64,000 nt of DNA from Loripinus fragilis (GCA_964019695.1 OZ026514.1:103760345-103824344), one strand, 5' to 3'. Positions 1-10,633 are shown, counted from the first letter of the stretch. Notes: generated from the sequence alone by a model not told the origin. Translations and numbers: made by a program.

Positions 1-239
1 TGGGCCTTGTCGCGAGAAAACCTGTCTTCGGGGTTTCCGACAAAGTGATATTCAAACCAGTCTCCTCAGCTACAGAGACTAGCTAGAAAATTGAAATCTC
101 ACCTGTAGCAAGTTTACATCTGATACTTTCCAAAAATCGAATAGCAAAGGAACTGATCAGACTGCGCTGATGCGCAGGCTGGCCTGTGCCTTTGTTTTTC
201 GCAAACCCCGGAAGACAGGTTTTCTCGCGCCGAGGCCCA
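1..239. mobile_element. MITE family A, copy 1
   Basis: The window opens with TGGGCC..GTCGCGAGAAAACC and this is mirrored at 205-239 (..GGTTTTCTCGCGC..GGCCCA), giving terminal inverted repeats of about 33 bp around a short non-coding core. The core contains the marker CAGCTACAGAGACTAG. Related copies lie at 37394-37625 and 55549-55778, and a core fragment at 10364-10430. It has no ORF, so it is a non-autonomous element. The left end may extend beyond the window. Confidence 0.8.
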
Positions 240-525
240 TATTTACCCTAGATATTCCGACAGATATGCCTTAACAAACATAGCAAACAAAGATAAGACT
301 GCTTTGTAACCCTATCAATTTTTATCTATAAAATGTTGTCTGCTATTTACATAGGGATTTTCCTACCTTTCTGAAGTTGGGGCAAGGGCCTGTTGAAGTT
401 GGGAAGAAAAAACATTTGGACCATCAAAGTTTGGAAACTTGATGCAGCTTAAAGATCTGGACTGCCATTTTAGATTGATTAAAAACCATGGATATCAAAA
501 ATTAGTAGTGTAAAGCTGTAAGATA
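240..525. other. no recognised feature
   Basis: AT-rich spacer between MITE A and the mariner-like element. I see no coding potential or repeat structure. Confidence 0.5.
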
Positions 526-1872
526 CGAGGGTCATTTGGAAAGTTCTTAGCATGGCATCATAACTCCACAATGCGTTGACAAAATGCTATCAAATAATAC
601 ATTTTTGGAAACTAGAATTCAACGGCTACTTGATGGTTTAATTTTTGCCGAAAAAAGACTTGGCGTGCACGTGCAGTGCATGCTCAAAATGGGTAGGGGT
701 TTATATACTGGCAGAAATTTTAAGCAAAATACTTGGAGAAAAGCGAAGTACAATTGGGGACCTTATTTGCGATCATGATTTGACAAATTAACGATTGGTG
801 CTAACTTATTTTTTATTAAAATATATTATGTAATCAATGCGTGCACGACTACCACCTTTACATTTGGGAAATGTTGACTAATAGAGAAATGGTAAACTTT
901 AAAAAATGGGACTTTTTTTGATTTTTCTTTATACTTTTACTATAAATTGTGTCACTACAGGAGCACGAAAAAAGCCTTTTGAGTATATAATTTGCTTTAT
1001 TTATAGCCAACAATGCATAACAATCATTTCATCGCGCAAAATTTGTGGCTTTATAAGTTCTGTATTCAAGAAAACCATTCCGAATAACACTACCCCTACT
1101 TTTCAAGAAGTGGGTGGGGTAACTCAACCCCCCATATTTTGTTGATGGCAGTAGAACTTCTCATAGTATCGCGTTAACCATCACAAAATTGACTGATTTC
1201 TACTCTCAAGGTGTTTGTACTTTTTTGTTTGCCCCTATTTCTAATTGAAAGGAACCAGAACGTCAACTCATAGCGAAATTCATTCTGCCCATGGGAAGAT
1301 TTTAAGAGTTATCGTCCCTTTGTTCTGGTTTACAAAATTGCTTTTGGTTTCAATACAAAGAGCATAAAGTGTGCTTGACAAAAATACCAACATACGGAAT
1401 TTTTAAACTACTGTCGTTAATATATTTTCAAAATTTGTGCATTGTGACATTAAATTTTTAGACGTAATAAATAGGCGAATTGGTTTGCTTTCTAAACGGT
1501 TTTGGTATTGCTGTTCCGTAATTTATTTATTAGAAACATCTAACTCGGTCATCAATTGTATAATCGTTGTACCAGATTGTGGCCTACCAAATGTTACAAA
1601 ATTATCTAATTTGATGAACTATTCTTAATGTCCTGCGCACTTTCCCAAAGGTAAAAAGTTATATTTTCCGCTGAATTTTTGCGTTTTCCAGTATACAAAC
1701 AGTACATGTATTCACAATACTATTTTTAGTGTTTGCGTCATAACATCCTCATGAAATTTGTACTACAAGAAAGAGGAAAAGTAGCTTTTTGAAATGATAC
1801 CAAACATGTTAGGGTTTGTAAATTGGTTACTGAGATATAAGACCATGCTAAGAACTTTCCAAATGCCCCTCG
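526..1872. mobile_element. mariner-type element, 1.35 kb
   Basis: A 30-bp inverted repeat starting CGAGGGTCATTTGGAAAG is mirrored at 1842-1872 with one mismatch, and TA flanks both sides (524-525 and 1873-1874). The TA duplication and about 1.35 kb length are typical of Tc1/mariner. The ends share CGAGGGTCAT with the element at 46443-47406. Only short ORFs are inside and no DDE/D transposase motif is visible, so it is either non-autonomous or badly decayed. Confidence 0.75.
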
Positions 1873-1901
1873 TATTTGTTTCTTTAAGTGCCTTTCATAA
1901 A

Positions 1902-1976
1902 AACTCATGAAAATTTGAATAAAAATGTGAATGAAAACATGTTTTCATTCACATTTTTATGCAAATTTTCATGCAT
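1902..1976. repeat. near-perfect palindrome
   Basis: Two arms of about 37 nt meet at ATGAAAACATGTTTTCAT (centre near 1939) with only two or three mismatches. Transcribed RNA would fold into one long hairpin. No copy elsewhere in the window was recognised. Confidence 0.75.
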
Positions 1977-2419
1977 ATGTAACTTTGCTATGTTTGTTAG
2001 GATTTTCATGAAATGTTCACCAAAATGTAGAACAAATTGATATACACCAATTTGGGAAGTTTTTGTTCATTTTTGAATAGGGAAGGAGTCCATATTCAGC
2101 CCCAAATCAGTCCTGGCAAAATCCCTGTACAATGTAATACGTCTGCTGAATATACATTACTTAAATGCACTCCAGACTAGTTTTATCACCTAAGGGGACG
2201 GTGTCTTATCTGGGTCCATATTGCTTGCATTGTAGGCCACCAAAGTACATAAGCAGAAGAGAGAGCAGACAACATTTGTCACGAATAGCAGGGAAAAGAA
2301 TTAAATTTCAAATCAGCAATATCTGAGAAAATGACGATACATGTAATTTTCCACTAAATCAAATCATCCTAAAACGAGCATTCACAGATATCCAGTTCGG
2401 CTGGATGCCTAATCATATT
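1977..2419. other. presumed intron of the ZW10-like gene
   Basis: Non-coding. I looked on the minus strand for the next ZW10 exon (following the 36-residue exon) and did not find it here or in 1-1977. The rest of the gene should therefore lie left of the window. Confidence 0.4.
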
Positions 2420-3720
2420 ACCTACAAACAGACCAATGTAACAGACTCTATGATCTATCCAAGAACCATGATAAGCTGGGCATACCTGCAAACCGACCAA
2501 TTTATCGATGACCACCATGACACAGTTAACATCATCTAGTTGTCCTGTCAGTGATTGGAACTCCCCAGCAGACAAGTTCAGCTGACTCTCCATCATTTCA
2601 AGAACCATGATAATACTAAACTAACCTGCAAACTGACCAATTTATCAATGACCACCATGAGACAGTTAACATCATCTAGTTGTCCTGTCAGTGATTGGAA
2701 CTCCCCAGTAGACAAGTTCAGCTGAATCTTGATCAATTCAGGATTCAAGAATCATGATAATGATAGACTTACCTGCAAACCGACCAATTTATCAATGACC
2801 ACCATGAGACAGTTAACATCATCTAGTTGTCCTGTCAGTGATTGGAACTCCCCAGTAGACAAGTTCAGCTGAATCTTGATCGTTTCAAGAACCATGATAA
2901 TGCTAGTCTTACCTGCAAACTGACCAATTTATCAATGACCACCATGAGACAGTTAACATCATCTAGTTGTCCTGTCAGTGATTGGAACTCCCCAGTAGAC
3001 AAGTTCAGCTGACTCTTGATCGTTTCAAGAACCATGATAGTGCTAGTCTTACCTGCAAACTGACCAATTTATCAATGACCACCATGAGACAGTTAACATC
3101 ATCTAGTTGTCCTGTCAGTGATTGGAACTCCCCAGTAGACAGGTTCAGCTGACTCTTGATCATTTCAAGAATCATGATAATGCTAGTCTTACCTGCAAAC
3201 TGACCAATTTATCAATGACCACCATGAGACAGTTAACATCATCTAGTTGTCCTGTTAGTGATTTGAACTCCCCAGTAAACAAGTTCAGCTGACTCTTGAT
3301 CATTTCAAGAATCATGATAATGCTAGTCTTACCTGCAAACTGACCAATTTATCGATGACCACCATGAGACAGTTAACATCATCTAGTTGTCCTGTCAGTG
3401 ATTGGAACTCCCCAGTAGACAAGTTCAGCTGACTCTTGATCATTTCAAGAATCATGATAATGCTAGTCTTACCTGCAAACTGACCAATTTATCAATGACC
3501 ACCATGAGACAGTTAACATCATCTAGTTGTCCTGTCAGTGATTGGAACTCCCAAGTAGACAAAATCAGCTGACTCTTGATCGTTTCAAGAACCATGATAG
3601 TGCTAGACTAACCTGCAAACTGACCAATTTATCAATGACCACCATGAGACAGTTAACATCATCTAGTTGTCCTGTCAGTGATTGGAACTCCCCAGTAGAC
3701 AAGTTCAACTGACTCTTGAT
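2420..3720 (-). repeat. 140-bp tandem array of a ZW10 exon
   Basis: Nine head-to-tail units recur every 140 bp (one step is 147). On the minus strand each unit is a 108-bp exon sequence ending in a CAG/GT splice donor plus a 32-bp spacer. Exon copies lie at 3613-3720, 3473-3580, 3333-3440, 3193-3300, 3053-3160, 2913-3020, 2773-2880, 2626-2733 and 2486-2593; a decayed partial unit begins at 2420. Donors are GTAAGA in the middle copies, GTTAGT in copies 1 and 8, and GTATGC in copy 9. All copies keep an open frame with few substitutions. Only the copy at 3613-3720 has a good acceptor (pyrimidine-rich tract ending GTAG at 3721-3724). In the others the bases before the exon come from the spacer and lack AG at that point, so they are probably intronic passengers. 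Confidence 0.9.
3613..3720 (-). CDS. ZW10: ZW10-like protein, internal exon
   Basis: This 108-bp, phase 0/0 exon encodes 36 residues beginning IKSQLNLSTGEF and ending DKLVSLQ. It aligns with the stretch just after IESEV in animal ZW10, where the human protein has a matching LHVSTGEF. ZW10 is a subunit of the RZZ complex (Rod-Zwilch-ZW10), which recruits dynein and checkpoint proteins to kinetochores, and of the NRZ tethering complex for Golgi-to-ER vesicles. The acceptor is GTAG at 3721-3724 and the donor is CAG/GTTAGT at 3613/3612. The preceding exon at 5380-5582 ends in phase 0 with ..IENE, which joins in frame and matches the human order. The oddity is the tandem copying of this exon downstream. 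The family call rests on remembered sequence similarity, not a search. Confidence 0.85.
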
Positions 3721-3877
3721 CTACAAATACAAAATCAATAAATGGATCCAGATTACTGGCATGATACATGTTATTTATAGAATCCAACTACAGAGTAATC
3801 TTGTAAATGAGCGTGTGCCAGCAAAAAGGGTCCGTATTAGACTGCTTCATTTGAACCAAGGAGCAGTCTCCTCAGGG

Positions 3878-3992
3878 ACAAAAGAACTGTCTCATTGAGA
3901 CGGTTCTTTTGAGTACCCATAACATATGTTTTGGTTGAGAAATAAGAAATTTAATTTTTTGGTACGCACTCTTAACTAAAATCCTGCATCAA
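3878..3992. repeat. palindromic family B, copy
   Basis: The motif AAAAGAACYGTCTCATTGAGACGGTTCTTTT is a perfect-looking hairpin, followed by a conserved tail (AACATATGTTTTGGTTGAG, then ACGCACTCTTAACTAAA). A near-identical copy is at 41836-41960, with fragments at 6008-6045 and 55224-55300. Non-coding. Confidence 0.75.
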
Positions 3993-4263
3993 CTATATGT
4001 AAACTGACAGATTTTTGACCTAGATCTCACCCTAATGCACAAATACCACATAGCATGAGCTCAGTCTATCTCATCTAATTAGATATATATGTAAAAACAA
4101 GTTGATAATTTCGTAAAAATAATGAATCCCCACCCCCTCCCCCTCCATCCAAGGGTTCATTGAGGTGAGTAATCATGCATGCATCCAGGTTTAGCAGAGT
4201 GAGACAAGCAGCAACAATAGACCCTACTTGACCTTTTTCATTCTGGATACCAGTAGACCAGTA

Positions 4264-4336
4264 CTTTGGCAAACAGTGAAGACCAAGATGAAATGCCACA
4301 ATTTGACATTTCATCTGGGTCTGCACTGTTTGCTAA
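4264..4336. repeat. palindromic family C hairpin
   Basis: Inverted arms GGCAAACAGTG.AGACC..GATGAAATG and CATTTCATCTGGGTCTGCACTGTTTGC around a short loop. The same fold occurs at 4960-5030 and as a cluster at 35578-35931. The short ORFs here are only translations of the hairpin. Confidence 0.75.
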
Positions 4337-4381
4337 GATGAAAACAATCTCCAGGGACATAAATAAATCATTTAAGAAATA

Positions 4382-4733
4382 CAGTAAAACCTGTGTAAAG
4401 CGGCCACTCTCAAAAAGACCACAAATTGGTTTTCAAGACCAATTATCACTTAATGCAGGTCAAAAGTATTGCAGAATACATCACTTAATAGAAATACTGT
4501 TTACAAAAGAACCTGTGTAAAACAACCACTCTCAAAAAGACCACAAATTGGTTTTCAAGACCAATTATCGCTTAATGCAGGTCAAAAGTATTGTAGAATG
4601 CTCCAAGGGGAGCATTCTGCAACCTTGGAGCATTCTGCAATACTTAAGCCCTTTTAAGCTACCATTTGCCATTAAGATTTTGAATTTTTATTTTGTCTAT
4701 TTTTGAGTGGCCGTTTTTACACAGGTTTTACTG
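4382..4733. mobile_element. Tc1/mariner-type MITE
   Basis: 352 bp with inverted ends CAGTAAAACCTGTGTAAAG / CTTT..ACACAGGTTTTACTG (about 32 bp) and TA on both sides (4380-4381, 4734-4735). The left 120 bp is duplicated internally (copies start near 4390 and 4512). A small inverted pair around GCATTCTGCAA follows. No ORF of its own. Confidence 0.8.
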
Positions 4734-4959
4734 TAGTAATTACTCAGGCAGGAAAAGCATGTGCCAGCAAAATGGTTCCATATTAGACTGCTTCATTTGA
4801 ACCAAGGAGCAGTCTCCTCAGGGACTAAGTGCTTGCTGACTTTAGTAAATAATTTATTAAAGTAGAGTGGATTAGTCCATGTCATCATTCAGAAGAGACC
4901 ATTTTAGAAATACAGCAATTTTGCCCTTTTTATACTAGTGTCGACTCCTAAATGTGTAC

Positions 4960-5030
4960 TTTGGCAAACAGCGAAGACCCAGATGAAATGCCTCATCATG
5001 CGGCATTTCATCAGGGTCTGCACCGTTTAA
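4960..5030. repeat. palindromic family C hairpin
   Basis: Arms GGCAAACAGCGAAGACCC..GATGAAATGCC and GGCATTTCATCAGGGTCTGCACCGTTT fold over TCATCATGC. Second copy of this family in the same intron. Confidence 0.75.
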
Positions 5031-5149
5031 GACAAACTCAATCTCCAGAGAAAGAAATACAATTATATTTGGAAATTATAACCTGTGACCCCTTGATATA
5101 TACAATGAACCATTCCAAGCTTATTATATCAAACCGGAAGGAAGGAATC

Positions 5150-5332
5150 CATTATACCACCCTTACCAACTTTAGCACAGAATAGCACATGATGTGCAAG
5201 GTCTACACTGATGTAGGTGGTATAAAATTGTTATATCATGTTTGTCCACCTGTACGTAAGATAATCCACTTGCTAAAGCTTGTGGATTATCTCCACGTAC
5301 AGGCAGACAACCCATGGTATAACTATTACTTA
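5150..5332 (-). mobile_element. palindromic family D MITE
   Basis: The core at 5238-5310 is a palindrome (TTGTCCACCTGTACGT..ACGTACAGGCAGACAA) and the flank holds GCAAGGTCTACACTGATGTAGG. Copies in the other orientation lie at 41586-41758 and 42262-42434. Non-coding, located close to a ZW10 exon. Confidence 0.75.
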
Positions 5333-5379
5333 GTGCACAAAGGGTTGAGAGTAAATATTTACCCTCAGTAAATACACAC

Positions 5380-5582
5380 CTCATTTTCAATTTTACTGGA
5401 GACTTCGTCCATTTCTTCCTTGATAGCAGCAACATCACTGACAAGCTGTTCTGTTGAGTGAAGCTTTGGTACAAAGTTGGCATATTTGTTCACTGTGATA
5501 TCATACACTTGAAGTTTCAGGTTGTCAATCTTCTTAGACAGCTGTTGAAGTTTAGTCGCTGCTTCCTGGGTCTCCAAGTGAC
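5380..5582 (-). CDS. ZW10: ZW10-like protein, N-terminal exon
   Basis: This 203-bp exon (phase 1 in, phase 0 out) encodes about 67 residues beginning HLETQEAATKLQQLSKKID and ending SSKIENE. It aligns with the N-terminal coiled region of ZW10 (human RLEKED..ISRLTRRVEEIK..IESE), the part that mediates Zwilch/Rod and tethering-complex contacts. The acceptor is TTTGCAG just upstream at 5583-5589 and the donor is GAG/GTGTGT at 5380/5379. The open frame upstream of the acceptor has no ATG, so the start codon must be in an earlier exon, which I could not find. The family call is from remembered alignment. The exon joins the 3613-3720 exon in frame. Confidence 0.85.
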
Positions 5583-5611
5583 CTGCAAATGAGGCCAACC
5601 TTAGAAATATT

Positions 5612-5923
5612 TTTGTTTACCCTTATCCGACCCTGTTTAACCGATATGGGCTGGTCGGTAGGAAAATTATTTTATTTTACTTCCCAAACTCGATACCCAT
5701 AAAACATAATTGTAAATAGTTCCACTTTAGGCAATAACATTAAATACACAAACAATTTGCAACTAAAAATATTTTTTAAATATAACGCTGTTTACGTTGG
5801 ACAATTCTTTAAGTTAGCAAATTGCCAATGAATTTTAAAAAAATAATTCTAGACTGAAAATTGAAATAAAATATTTCGGGTAGGGCCTTTTTTTCAGGGT
5901 TGGTCGGGTAAGGGGAAACAAAT
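5612..5923. mobile_element. short inverted-repeat element
   Basis: Ends TTTGTTTACCCTTATCCGACC (5612-5632) and GGTCGGGTAAGGGGAAACAAA (near 5902-5922) form an imperfect inverted repeat of about 26 bp around an AT-rich core. It sits about 30 bp upstream of a ZW10 exon, within the presumed intron 1. No ORF. Confidence 0.6.
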
Positions 5924-6007
5924 AAAATTTTATTTTAGGCCTGAGGCCAAAACAAAATATGTGTAAACATAGGTGAAACTGCAATTATTTTCTTGCCCAT
6001 CAGTTTA

Positions 6008-6605
6008 AACATATGTTTTGGGTGCTCAAAAGAACCCTCTCATTGTAGTATTACCCATAGCCAGTTTAAGCATGACAAGTGATTTTATTTGGGATTTTGT
6101 GAAGCTACCTTTTCCCTCACATTTGGGAAAATATATCATAAAAATTAGGAAAATAAGTACTAAAATACAAAAAATTGGGAAAATAAAGGCCATTTTCGGA
6201 TTGGGTATGACTCCCATATAAGGCATAAAAATGGCCAAATAAAATCACTGATGGCGCCGCGCCATGCCTCTTTTCTCTAACACCATGCCCCTTTTCAAAA
6301 ACTACATAAAATGGTCATTTGGAAAAAAAATCATGAGAATCTGACAAAACTGAGGAAGTTACAGGTTTTTTTTCAGTTTGAAGCCTGAAGTAGCAAAGAA
6401 ATTCTCAATATGAAGGGAAAAGAATCTCTCAGTAGTGTTACCCCTAGCCAGTTTTAGCATGGTGCCACACCATGCCCTTTTTCTCCAGCGCCATGCCCCC
6501 TTTCTGAATCTAAAGAAAATGCCCTACATTTTGGTAAAAAAATGATGGAAATCTGACAAAAACTAAGGAAGTTACAGTTTTTTCAGTTTGAAGCCTGAAA
6601 TGGCA
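6008..6605. repeat. family B fragment and direct duplication
   Basis: At 6008-6045 is a family B fragment (CATATGTTTTGGGTGCTC). After it, two related blocks (about 6045-6405 and 6425-6605) share TACCC.TAGCCAGTTT, GCCATGCC, ATCTGACAAAA and CAGTTTGAAGCCTGAA. This is a decayed tandem duplication with a step of about 210 bp in its second half. Non-coding. Confidence 0.6.
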
Positions 6606-7169
6606 AGGCAGACACCTGCTGCTACAAGATTGTTAAGTCTGATTAGTTTTAAGAATTAAAAAAAAAAATAAGTGTACGCTCAAACTGCCATTCAACAAGT
6701 CAGTTTGAAAATACTAAAATAATAATCAAATAAGTAGTATTATAGTTTGCATTTAAAAAGGACAGATGACAGGTGCATCATGCTATTGAAGGGACAAAAT
6801 TTATATTTTGCAGTATCATATTCAATTTCGAACTTGGGCTGAAAAGTGGCCTCTAATAGTCTGTTGCTGGGCATTTAAAAATACCCTCAAAGCATGTCTC
6901 CCTGCGTTCAAAAGTGCCCTATCAGCCTCTTGTCACGAGCCTATAGTGCCCTTTCCTGGAAACTTTACCACGCCCTTTTTGGTGGCTGGGGGAAACATTA
7001 CTCAGGGGAGCCAGTTCGATCGTTAACTCTCTGAGCTGCGCTGTAACTGATCTTGATAGCATTTGATGGCACACTCGGATGTTTGTTATTCCCTATTTAC
7101 ACTGAAATTTCATCTGTATATTCGTGGTTTGAAATGTCTACATCTACATTGTACACGCTGTCCATGGAA
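6606..7169. other. no recognised feature
   Basis: Spacer with an A-tract near 6660 and short overlapping ORFs that look accidental. Confidence 0.4.
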
Positions 7170-7227
7170 ATATAGTGGACCTATGTGGAATCCTGCCATA
7201 TAAGAGGATGTGTCCACACTTGTGTGG
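7170..7227 (+). repeat. 58-bp inverted repeat, left arm
   Basis: ATATAGTGGACCTATGTGG through CCACACTTGTGTGG is mirrored at 9678-9735 with few mismatches, at a spacing of about 2.45 kb. Either the arms are the termini of a decayed element or they are two copies of a short repeat in opposite orientation. Confidence 0.7.
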
Positions 7228-7502
7228 TCGAATAATAAACTACTGTATCTCATCTCCATTTTTATACTACATTCAATATGCTCGAGCCCAAATATCGTTT
7301 GTAATGATCGGTTAAATCGGGCAAGGGTCAGTGTTTTTTCATGGTCGATGTCGGCCATTTCAATTTCTCAATGAAAATGCAAGCGTCTTTCAAACATGGA
7401 TCATGTTTTGGGGAGTTTGACTGTAAAACTCCCCAACAATTATTCAGCCTGTCCAATAAAGTTGATGCAATAAAGACTCGCTTCCTTGAAGATGTATCAG
7501 TG

Positions 7503-7935
7503 GCATCTATAACAGAAATGCTGTTTATTCTGTATTGGTTACATTGACGGAATAAAACGCATTTAAATGAAAACATTGTTTTCTTAAGAAATGTGGAATC
7601 ATCTCTATATAGAGATGCAACCAGACTTTTGGTCCAAGCTGAATAATTGTATTCTTAAGAAATGTGGAATCATTTCTATATAGAGATGATTCCACATTTC
7701 TTAAGAAAACAATTATTCAGTCTGGGCCAAAAAGCTGGTTATATCTAGACAGAAATGCATCCACATTTCTTGAGAAAACAACTGTTCAGTCTTTGCCAAA
7801 AATCTGGTTGCATCTCTATATAGAAATGATTCCACATTTCTTAAGAATACAATGTTTTTTTTTTTTATCAAAATATGTTTTTTCCGTCAATGTAACTTAT
7901 ACGGAATAAACAGCATTTCTGTTATAGATGCCCCT
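7503..7935. mobile_element. foldback element
   Basis: The outer arms (GGCATCTATAACAGAAATGC at 7503 and its complement ending near 7930) surround three or four inverted or direct modules of TTCTTAAGAAATGTGGAATC and TCTATATAGAGATG. The whole 430 bp can fold on itself. Small ORFs in the region are translations of the repeats. Confidence 0.75.
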
Positions 7936-9677
7936 CTATGACTCGGCACCCTTTAGTGTTTAGCCACTACTGGGGAGTTCGTAACAATAGCAAGTGCTAT
8001 CCAGACCTTTTATATCTACTTTTCTACCAAATGGCCAATTTGTCAATAAGATTCACATGAGTGAAGGATTTGTGCATTTTATGCAGAGTTCTCACTAGGA
8101 TTTTGAAAACAGGATTCATAGAATCCATCCATGGAAAAAGTTGGAGTCAAAATTGAAAAATTGGAGTTTGACCTGGAAAAGTTGGAGTTTTTAGTTTAAG
8201 CCGAAATATTGAAAGTTTTATTTACCGATGCAATGTCTTTTATCCTGCAAAATGGCAATTTCAAAATCCTTGTGAGGACTAGCTGTGAACAAAAAAGATC
8301 TTAGACCAAAAATGAATGTTTGTATCAGGTTACCGTAACAAACTTAAATCCCCCTCTTCCCCAACCCCTACGCAATATTTTCTAAACATTTTTGGGGTTT
8401 GGCTATATTGTATTCCCATCTTCTCCATCAAAATATTTTTTTTTCATAATTTAAAATTTCATGCATCATGAAACACATATTTTTATGTTTGGCCTTAAAA
8501 TGAAAAGCTTATAATATTGATACATGTAGTTGTTTTATTCATTTACAAGCAGACAGACAGACAGACAGACAGACAAATGGACAGACAGACGGATATCATT
8601 TAATTATTTGCATGCAAGTGCTTTTTGCGTACCTTGTCTACGGCGATTGTTCCAATATTAAGATGATTTCCTACCTACGTGCGAGACGATTTCAATGGTT
8701 TAAAATGAACAGGATTTCTTGCTGAGTCATTTGTTTGCATTTAATACCCTAAGAATAGTTTATTTGAAGGAAAAAAATGCCGATAATTGATTGCATCACT
8801 CATTTGTTGCTAATGACGCTTCATTCGGAACGTTGCCTTATCGGACGTTATCCTATTTGGTTTACGAATGTACCGATGTCTTCAGCAAATCTTAATTTTA
8901 TTTTATCAACCGTCTGTGGAACTCGAGCTGTGGATGCAATTTCATGTGTTCAAAAAAGTAAGAAACATTCAAGCTTTGATTGAGACGGACAGCCACGATT
9001 GCGCAACTATCATTTGCCTTTACACGCACTCGGAAAAGTTAAAACCAATTGACTATGTGCTTCTCAAATTTGCATAGGCGTAATTATTGTCCTGTCAATA
9101 AAGACGCGGTCGCTTTGCGACGTTCTGATTGACCGAGAGCTAAATGAGATCGCGCCTACTGCTATCTCGGACGACTGGACATTTTATGACAAACCCTGGG
9201 GCATCAGATTAGCGGCGATCTTCTGATATTTTGTGGCGGAAGCCAAATATGGACTCACGCTGTCGTCTTCAGGTGGTTTTAAGGAGTTTGAGACGCGTCA
9301 GCAGAAAAAGAATTGGCGTAAATTAGAATCCCCAGCAGGAAAATGTATGCGTACAAAACCAAAAGTTGGCGTAAAAATATGCCTGATTCGGCGTTTTCAA
9401 AAACTCTGTTATGCAGTAAGAACATTTTTATTACAGAAAACACGGAATGTCTATCATTTATAATCATTGCTCTATGGTTTCAAGAACTGATTACCTAAGT
9501 ACATTATCCCAGAGGCTTGCACGAGTGTTGGAAATGCTCATGTACATTGATGCGCAATGAAGAAAAAAAGCGTTGACCCTTATGAAGTTTGAATGCCTCG
9601 ATATTCACCTTATAAGAAGATATAGCTATTATTATTGGTCTTTCTGTGTAGTTAAGATGTCAAAGTTTATTTTGATA
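7936..9677. other. mostly unrecognised spacer
   Basis: Non-coding apart from chance ORFs of 60-76 codons. It carries a tetranucleotide microsatellite at 8550-8594. I saw no further ZW10 exon, although the first exon or promoter could be here. Confidence 0.35.
8550..8594. repeat. (CAGA)n microsatellite
   Basis: About ten tetranucleotide units with a short interruption (CAAATGGA). Confidence 0.9.
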
Positions 9678-9735
9678 CCACACTTGTGTGGATGCATCCT
9701 CTTATAAGGCAGGAATCCACATAGGTCCACTATAT
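9678..9735 (-). repeat. 58-bp inverted repeat, right arm
   Basis: Complement of 7170-7227. It is followed to 9920 by a purine-rich dispersed repeat (GGAAAGATAGAAGT.., AAAGATTGGCCA, CCAATCTAGCTTCCG) that resembles 24030-24130. Confidence 0.65.
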
Positions 9736-9922
9736 TAAAGTATGTCCCTGTCCATCACACTTGACAATTAAAGCGCGGGTGGAAGCGTCTTTAGAAGATT
9801 GAAAAGAAATGATAGGAAAGATAGAAGTGAAAACCAAAAATAAGAGTTGATAGAAAAGCCAGAAGAATGTAGAAAGATTGGCCAATGCATTTAATTCATC
9901 CAATCTAGCTTCCGTCACACAA

Positions 9923-10633
9923 TTAGTGCGTTCAGAATACTTCCTTCGGCAACCAGGGTTACCATCGGTTACCGAAGGCTGCCGATGGCGACATTAGGTA
10001 ACATATGGTCAGTATCTGTAATCACATCTGTGAGTTGCTGATCGCTGATACCGCCGCGTCATGATAGTCGAGGTAGCCTCGGTAGCTGATTTATGACGTC
10101 ATTTCAAAATGGCTGCTAGAATTAAATCTTCTAGCGGGATAAACGGAAATTTGTTTCCAACAGAATTTCCTGTCAACAATAAGCTTTACAAGTTGTTGGT
10201 AAAACTAAGTGCTATTCCCCTGATATTAGATCATAGATTTTGTCTCGTTATATTCAAAACTTTCTTTGTTATATTGAAGAATAGCCAACATTTTAACAGA
10301 CAAGTAACACGTCTAAAGAGACGATTGTTTTTAGCTCCAAAAGTTTTGAAGTACACTCACACTAACATGTTCAGCTACAGAGACTAGCCAGAATGCTGAC
10401 ATTTTACATGAAGCAAGTTTAAATAATCAAAGTTTAGTATATAAGTGAATATAAGGTAAATTTATTTGCCATCAGTTACCATAGGCCACCGATGATAACG
10501 AAAGCTACCAAAAGCCGTTCAACTTTAAACACCTGTTTTCGGCGAATTTTGTAGCTGATGGTTAACGAAGGTACCGTCCGAAACCACTCGGTGTAAACCT
10601 TGGGTACCGATGGGAGAATTCTGAACGCACTAA
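9923..10633. mobile_element. MITE with TTAGTGCGTTCAGAAT ends
   Basis: About 711 bp bounded by TTAGTGCGTTCAGAAT and ATTCTGAACGCACTAA. Looser palindromy (GGTTACC../..GGTACC) follows inside each end. The superfamily is not assigned because the target duplication is not clear. It encloses a core fragment of MITE family A. Confidence 0.7.
10364..10430 (+). repeat. fragment of MITE family A core
   Basis: CAGCTACAGAGACTAGCCAG and then CATGAAGCAAGTTTA match the core of the element at 1-239 without its ends. It is nested in the 9923-10633 element. Confidence 0.65.

Larger units (their letters stand above)
3808..4826. repeat. pair of 70-bp direct repeats
   Basis: The stretches 3808-3877 and 4757-4826 share GTGCCAGCAAAA and then about 50 nearly identical bases ending CAGTCTCCTCAGGGAC. 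They lie in the ZW10 intron and flank family B, family C and Tc1-type elements. Confidence 0.7.

Noticed and set aside
2369..2608. 79-codon minus-strand ORF starting with ATG
   Set aside because: It is the last, most diverged copy of the ZW10 exon plus intronic flanks, not a separate gene.
2420..3720. CRISPR array
   Set aside because: Units are 140 bp, nearly identical throughout with no variable spacers, and encode a eukaryotic exon.
5583..5598. Reading LASFAG upstream of the ZW10 exon as its N-terminus, because it resembles the MASF start of vertebrate ZW10
   Set aside because: The first codon is TTG, not ATG, and TTTGCAG is a good splice acceptor, so the resemblance is accidental.
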